From NCBI GenBank assembly GCA_036259875.1, contig DATAAZ010000041.1, forward strand, positions 1-64,000: DNA of 64,000 nt, read 5' to 3'. A program made the position numbers and the translations under genes. The stretch is from DATAAZ01 sp036259875. Its GTDB lineage: Bacteria > Actinomycetota > Thermoleophilia > Gaiellales > Gaiellaceae. The first letter of the stretch is position 1. Each line of letters begins with the position of its first letter. This document shows, in pieces, positions 56,796-64,000 of the stretch. The notes beneath the pieces are model-generated. The model was given only the letters and a program-made list of their open reading frames with translations. It did no database searches and was not told where the DNA came from.

Positions 56796-57685
56796 GCGCG
56801 GCCGGCTTGCCGGACGGGGCGCTCCTCACCGTCGCCGATCTCCACATGCACTTCCCCGTGAAGAAGGGCGTCCTGATCGAGCGGACCGTCGGCCAGGTCA
56901 AGGCGGTCGACGGCGTCAGCTTCGAGATCCGCGAGGGCGAGACGCTCGGCCTCGTCGGCGAGTCCGGCTCCGGAAAGTCGACGACGGGCTACTGCATCCT
57001 CCAGCTGCTGCGTCCGACGAGCGGGTCGGTCCGGTTCCAACGGGAGGAGCTCACGACGCTGAAAGGCGAGGACCTGCGCCGGATGCGGCGCGACATGCAG
57101 ATCGTCTTTCAGGATCCGTACGCGTCGCTCAATCCGCGGATGACGGTCGGCGACATCGTCGGCGAGCCGCTCGCGGTGCACAAGATCGGGAACCGGAAGA
57201 GCCGGGAGGCGGCCGTTCGCACGTTGCTCGACGTCGTCGGCTTCAACCCGGATTTCATCAACCGCTACCCGCACGAGTTCTCCGGCGGGCAGCGGCAGCG
57301 GATCGGGATCGCGCGCGCGCTCGCGCTAAACCCCAAGCTCGTCGTCTGCGACGAGCCGGTCTCGGCCCTCGACGTTTCGATCCAGGCGCAGATCCTCAAT
57401 CTCCTCAAGGACCTGCAGCAGGACTTCGGCCTGAGCTACCTCTTCATCTCGCACGACCTCGCTGTCGTCCGGACGATGAGCGACCGGATCGCGGTCATGA
57501 ACGCCGGGAAGATCGTGGAGATCGGGCCGGCCGAGGAGGTCTACACGAGCCCGAAGGACGAGTACACGAAGGCGCTCTTCTCGGCGGTGCCCGTGCCCGA
57601 CCCGCGCCGCCAGCGGGAACGCAAGGCGGAGCGCGCCCGCACGCGCCTCGCCGAGGCGGCCCGCACGACGGAAGCTACCGCCTAA
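56792..57685 (+). CDS. Oligopeptide ABC transporter ATPase (OppF type)
   Basis: Second ATPase, 297 residues: LHMHFPVKKGVLIERTVGQVKAVDGVSF at the start, Walker A GESGSGKST, VFQDPYASLNPRM, signature FSGGQRQRIGIA, Walker B VVCDEPVSALD and ISHDLAVV. It ends with a short Arg-rich tail and lacks the usual C-terminal Cys block, so the chain is slightly shorter than typical OppF. GTG 56792 overlaps the OppD stop. Confidence 0.94.
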   Translation: MSAAGLPDGALLTVADLHMHFPVKKGVLIERTVGQVKAVDGVSFEIREGETLGLVGESGSGKSTTGYCILQLLRPTSGSVRFQREELTTLKGEDLRRMRRDMQIVFQDPYASLNPRMTVGDIVGEPLAVHKIGNRKSREAAVRTLLDVVGFNPDFINRYPHEFSGGQRQRIGIARALALNPKLVVCDEPVSALDVSIQAQILNLLKDLQQDFGLSYLFISHDLAVVRTMSDRIAVMNAGKIVEIGPAEEVYTSPKDEYTKALFSAVPVPDPRRQRERKAERARTRLAEAARTTEATA

Positions 57686-57718
57686 CCCCCTCGGGTAGCG
57701 TTCGTCAGACTCAATACG

Positions 57719-58180
57719 GTGGTCGCAAGCCGGTTTCCACAGCCCCTCCCGTGTGACCGCGCCCTCGAGCTCGCGTCGCTTCGGCTCGACGGCGGGCTCT
57801 CGGAGCTCGAGTCGGCGGCGCTCGGCCGGCACCTCGGAGCATGCGCACGCTGCGCGGCCGCCGTCGCGGAGATCGAGGCCGCGACCGAGCTCGTGCGTGC
57901 CGCGCCGCTCGTGCCGCCGAGCCGGCGGCTCGAGCTGCCGAGGCGGCCCGTTCGCCCGGTTGCGCGGCTTGCCGCTATCGCGGCCGTAGTCGCGCTCGCA
58001 ATCGGATTCAGCGCGCTCGGAGCGGCGATCGGCGGAGGGCCCGAGCAGCGCTCGCCGACAGCGCCGACCGACGTCGCCGTCCTTCCCGAGGACGACTTCG
58101 GCGACCTTCGCCGTCTTCCCCGTGGCGGCGAAGACGGTCGCGTCCCCGCGCCGCCGCGCCGGATCGGGGTTCCGGTCTAG
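57719..58180 (+). CDS. Anti-sigma factor-like zinc-finger membrane protein
   Basis: A 153-residue protein. Residues 12-45 give the anti-sigma zinc pattern Cys12, His38, Cys42, Cys45 (HLGACARCA). One membrane helix lies at about 82-106 (LAAIAAVVALAIGFSALGAAI), and a short Pro-rich outer tail follows. This is the architecture of zf-HC2 anti-sigma factors, which hold an ECF sigma factor at the membrane. No sigma gene is adjacent, which is unusual. GTG 57719. It sits between the transporter operon and atpD. Confidence 0.72.
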   Translation: MVASRFPQPLPCDRALELASLRLDGGLSELESAALGRHLGACARCAAAVAEIEAATELVRAAPLVPPSRRLELPRRPVRPVARLAAIAAVVALAIGFSALGAAIGGGPEQRSPTAPTDVAVLPEDDFGDLRRLPRGGEDGRVPAPPRRIGVPV

Positions 58181-58205
58181 TCGCGGGGTCTGCGAGCTTC
58201 CGCCG

Positions 58206-58213
58206 TATAGACT
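58206..58213 (+). promoter_or_regulatory. Possible -10 region of atpD-atpC
   Basis: TATAGACT in the 62-base gap before atpD. Transcription would begin near 58220, leaving about 23 bases containing the AGGAG ribosome site at 58232. No clear -35. It fits independent expression of the third atp block. Confidence 0.4.
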
Positions 58214-58242
58214 CGCCTGCGGACCCCGAGCCAGGAGCCCGC

Positions 58243-59748
58243 ATGCGCGAAGGAAACGCGAACGTCGGCAGGATCGTCGAGATCAGGGGCGTCGTCATCG
58301 ACGTCGCCTTCGCTGGTGACCTCCCGGAGATCTATCACGCGCTTCGGGTCCAGGTGCCCGCTCAGGACGGCCGCCCCGCCGTCGATCTGATCGCTGAGGT
58401 TCAGCAGCACCTCGGGAACGACCGCGTCCGCGCCGTCGCGATGGACTCGACGGACGGGCTCGCGCGCGGCGTCGAGGTCGAGGACACGAGCGCCCCCATC
58501 AGCGTTCCGGTCGGCGAGGCGACGCTCGGACGGATCTTCAACGTCCTCGGGAAGCCGATCGACGAGAAGACGGAGGAGGTCAAGGCCGAGGAGGAGTGGC
58601 CGATTCATCGGGAGGCGCCGGCCTTCGAGGACCTCGTCCCCCGCATCGAGGTCTTCGAGACCGGGATCAAGGTGATCGACCTGCTCGCCCCGTACGTGAA
58701 GGGCGGGAAGGTCGGCCTGTTCGGCGGCGCGGGCGTCGGGAAGACGGTCCTCATCCAGGAGCTGATCCGGAACATCGCGGAGGAGCACGAGGGCCTCTCC
58801 GTGTTCTCGGGAGTCGGTGAGCGGACGCGTGAGGGGAACGACCTCTGGCTCGAGATGACCGAGTCGGGCGTGATCGACAAGACCGCGCTCGTCTTCGGGC
58901 AGATGAACGAGCCGCCTGGCGCGCGCCTCCGCGTCGGCCTGACGGGGCTCACGATGGCCGAGTACTTCCGCGAGCAAGGTCAGGACGTGCTCCTCTTCAT
59001 CGACAACATCTTCCGCTTCGTCCAGGCGGGGTCCGAGGTCTCCGCGCTTCTTGGCCGGATGCCCTCGGCGGTCGGCTACCAGCCGACGCTCGCGACCGAG
59101 ATGGGTCAGCTCCAGGAGCGGATCACGTCGACGCGCAGGGGCTCGGTGACGTCGGTGCAGGCGATCTACGTGCCCGCCGACGACCTCACCGACCCAGCCC
59201 CCGCGAACACGTTCGCCCACCTCGACGCGACCACCGTGCTCTCGCGCGCCTTGACGGAGCAGGGGCTCTACCCGGCCGTCGATCCGCTCGACTCGTTCTC
59301 GCGCGCGCTGCAGGCGGACATCGTCGGCGAGGACCACTACCGCACCGCGACGGCTGTCCAGGAGATCCTCCAGCGCTACAAGGAGCTCCAGGACATCATC
59401 GCCATCCTCGGGATGGAGGAGCTCTCGGACGAGGACAAGCTGGTCGTCCAGCGAGCTCGAAAGATCCAGCGCTTCCTCACGCAGCCGTTCTTCGTGGCGG
59501 AGGCGTTCACCGGCTCGCCCGGCAAGTACGTCCGCCTCGAGGACACGGTGCGCGGGTTCGCCGAGATCATCGAGGGCAAGCACGACGAGCTCCCCGAGGG
59601 CGCCTTCTACATGGTCGGGACGATCGAGGAGGCGGTCGAGCGAGGCCGCGAGCTCGCGGGCGAGGAGCGCGACGAGGCGCCCGCCGAGGAGCGCCAGGAA
59701 GAACCGGAAGCGGAGGCCGAGGCAGAGCCCGAGCCGGCCGCCGTTTAG
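58243..59748 (+). CDS. atpD: ATP synthase F1 subunit beta
   Basis: Catalytic subunit of F1, 501 residues. NVGRIVEIRGVVIDVAFAGDLPEIYHALRVQ at the start, P-loop GGAGVGKT near residue 160, GERTREGNDLW with the catalytic Glu, LFIDNIFRFVQAGSEVSALLGRMPSAVGYQPTL, and a C-terminal tail unusually rich in Glu, Ala and Pro (about 30 residues beyond the usual end). ATG 58243 has AGGAG upstream. It is nearly 9.2 kb from atpG. Confidence 0.98.
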   Translation: MREGNANVGRIVEIRGVVIDVAFAGDLPEIYHALRVQVPAQDGRPAVDLIAEVQQHLGNDRVRAVAMDSTDGLARGVEVEDTSAPISVPVGEATLGRIFNVLGKPIDEKTEEVKAEEEWPIHREAPAFEDLVPRIEVFETGIKVIDLLAPYVKGGKVGLFGGAGVGKTVLIQELIRNIAEEHEGLSVFSGVGERTREGNDLWLEMTESGVIDKTALVFGQMNEPPGARLRVGLTGLTMAEYFREQGQDVLLFIDNIFRFVQAGSEVSALLGRMPSAVGYQPTLATEMGQLQERITSTRRGSVTSVQAIYVPADDLTDPAPANTFAHLDATTVLSRALTEQGLYPAVDPLDSFSRALQADIVGEDHYRTATAVQEILQRYKELQDIIAILGMEELSDEDKLVVQRARKIQRFLTQPFFVAEAFTGSPGKYVRLEDTVRGFAEIIEGKHDELPEGAFYMVGTIEEAVERGRELAGEERDEAPAEERQEEPEAEAEAEPEPAAV

Positions 59749-59754
59749 CTGCCA

Positions 59755-60180
59755 GTGGCGAACGGCGACGCGCGCACGTTTTCGCTCTCCGTCGTGACCC
59801 CCGAGGGTGCCGTCTTCGAGGGCGAGGCGGAGCGGATCGTCGTGCCCGGCGCGGCGGGGGAGATCGGCGTCCTGGCCCGGCATGCGCCGCTCGTCGCGAT
59901 GCTCCGGGCCGGCGAGATTCGCATCCGTTCCGGAGACGAATGGCAGAGCTTCGCGGCCGGACCCGGGTACTTCAAGGTGCAGCGCGACCGCGCGATCGTG
60001 CTCGTCGACGATGCGGTGCGCGCGGAGGAGATCGACGTCGAGCAGGCGCGTCGCGAGGTCGAGGAGGCGCGCGCGCTCGTCGAGCGCGCGGACGCGGGCG
60101 AGGAAGGGCTGGACCGCTGGCAGCTGGAGCAGCGGCTCCGCCACGCCGAGAACAAGATCGCCGTCGCCGGCCGCGCCTGA
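59755..60180 (+). CDS. atpC: ATP synthase F1 subunit epsilon
   Basis: Rotor and regulatory subunit of 141 residues. SLSVVTPEGAVFEGEAERIVVPGAAGEIGVLARHAPLVAML is the beta-sandwich domain; IDVEQARREVEEARALVERA and the following helix form the C-terminal inhibitory hairpin. GTG 59755, six bases after atpD. It completes the eight F1Fo subunit genes. Confidence 0.96.
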   Translation: MANGDARTFSLSVVTPEGAVFEGEAERIVVPGAAGEIGVLARHAPLVAMLRAGEIRIRSGDEWQSFAAGPGYFKVQRDRAIVLVDDAVRAEEIDVEQARREVEEARALVERADAGEEGLDRWQLEQRLRHAENKIAVAGRA

Positions 60181-60297
60181 CCGCGGCGTCCGGCGTCCGG
60201 AGAACTGCCGCCCGAACGCGTGGCGTTGACGCTCGCCGGCAAACAACCTGGACCGGGCCGTTCACGCGCCGGCGGGCAGAATGCGAGCGTGGCAACC

Positions 60298-63915
<3,618 letters not shown>

Positions 63916-63918
63916 GGT

Positions 63919-63932
63919 CGGGTCACGACCCG
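63919..63932. terminator. Small hairpin after metH
   Basis: CGGGT and ACCCG pair around CACG, starting four bases after the metH stop. The stem is short and no T run follows, so it is a weak terminator candidate. It overlaps the possible stop of a leftward partial gene. Confidence 0.3.
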
Positions 63933-64000
63933 CCGGTGCGGTCGGCACGCCGCCCAGGAACGCCCGTCGGCTCGACGAAGTAGGCGCCGTCCGCTTCGCT
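63923..64000 (-). CDS. Possible C-terminal end of a leftward gene (partial)
   Basis: Reading leftward from the window edge, the frame SEADGAYFVEPTGVPGRRAD continues to a TGA at 63925-63923, giving 25 residues with natural-looking composition. The gene would run in from beyond the window and converge on metH. Too short to assign a family; it could also be chance. Confidence 0.35.
   Translation of the reverse strand, partial: SEADGAYFVEPTGVPGRRADRTGGS

Noticed and set aside
60181..60297. Cobalamin riboswitch before metH
   Set aside because: The 117-base gap lacks any B12 box or aptamer-like order of conserved segments.

Overview
The window is very GC-rich, densely packed chromosomal DNA from a bacterium that I place in the Actinomycetota, most likely the class Thermoleophilia. 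This is inferred from base composition, the many GTG starts, lipoprotein and ETF gene style, and the gene order rpmE - DUF1385 - prfA - prmC - sua5 - glyA - upp - (surface sugars) - wecA-like - atp. I see no rRNA, tRNA, CRISPR array, insertion sequence or prophage. About 63 genes can be supported, most of them ordinary housekeeping and aerobic heterotrophic metabolism.

Layout. 0-6.1 kb: a chorismate glutamine amidotransferase, a small repeat protein, then acyl-CoA metabolism (thiolase, 3-hydroxyacyl-CoA dehydrogenase, acyl-CoA dehydrogenase) with an HD-GYP c-di-GMP phosphodiesterase and a corrinoid adenosyltransferase. 6.3-10 kb: a winged-helix response regulator and a large PAS/GAF histidine kinase arranged tail to tail. 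10-16.3 kb: a split B12-dependent acyl-CoA mutase whose two subunits are separated by an MshEN (putative c-di-GMP-binding) protein and a metallo-beta-lactamase-fold hydrolase, then an enoyl-CoA hydratase and an HExxH lipoprotein. 16.3-18 kb: a TPP riboswitch driving thiG-thiS-thiE. 18-22.8 kb: an M23 peptidase, then etfB-etfA-ETF dehydrogenase. 22.9-30.9 kb: threonine dehydratase-like enzyme, L31, DUF1385, RF1, PrmC, Sua5, GlyA and Upp. 30.9-38.6 kb: a nucleotide-sugar cluster (a TIM-barrel/CapD fusion, two SDRs, a UDP-sugar dehydrogenase), a WecA/MraY-type transferase, a VOC protein and a DUF354 protein.

39-60.2 kb holds all eight F1Fo ATP synthase genes, but in three blocks. atpZ/I-B-E-F-H is separated from atpA-G by a glycoside hydrolase lipoprotein and a leftward three-gene surface module (small YIDPGSG membrane protein, methyltransferase with a kinase-like N-terminus, membrane sulfatase-fold enzyme). 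atpA-G is separated from atpD-C by a complete oligopeptide ABC transporter with two binding proteins, a Kelch lipoprotein and an anti-sigma-like protein. The atpA and atpD blocks each have a plausible promoter and a Shine-Dalgarno. The window ends with metH and perhaps the tail of a leftward gene.

How the parts fit. Fatty acids or branched amino acids are oxidised by the acyl-CoA enzymes, electrons pass through ETF and the ETF dehydrogenase to quinone, propionyl- or isobutyryl-type CoA is handled by the B12 mutase fed by the adenosyltransferase, and the ATP synthase uses the resulting gradient. c-di-GMP signalling (HD-GYP, MshEN) and surface polysaccharide genes suggest control of the cell surface.

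The least explained signals are non-coding. An 80-base two-hairpin repeat occurs as tandem pairs upstream of etfB and of a peptide-binding protein gene, with a compensatory base-pair change between loci. Tandem hairpin repeats lie behind atpG. There are structured gaps at 11.75-11.93 and 38.6-38.98 kb. A recurring TANNNT box sits 6-8 bases before start codons, suggesting frequent leaderless transcription.
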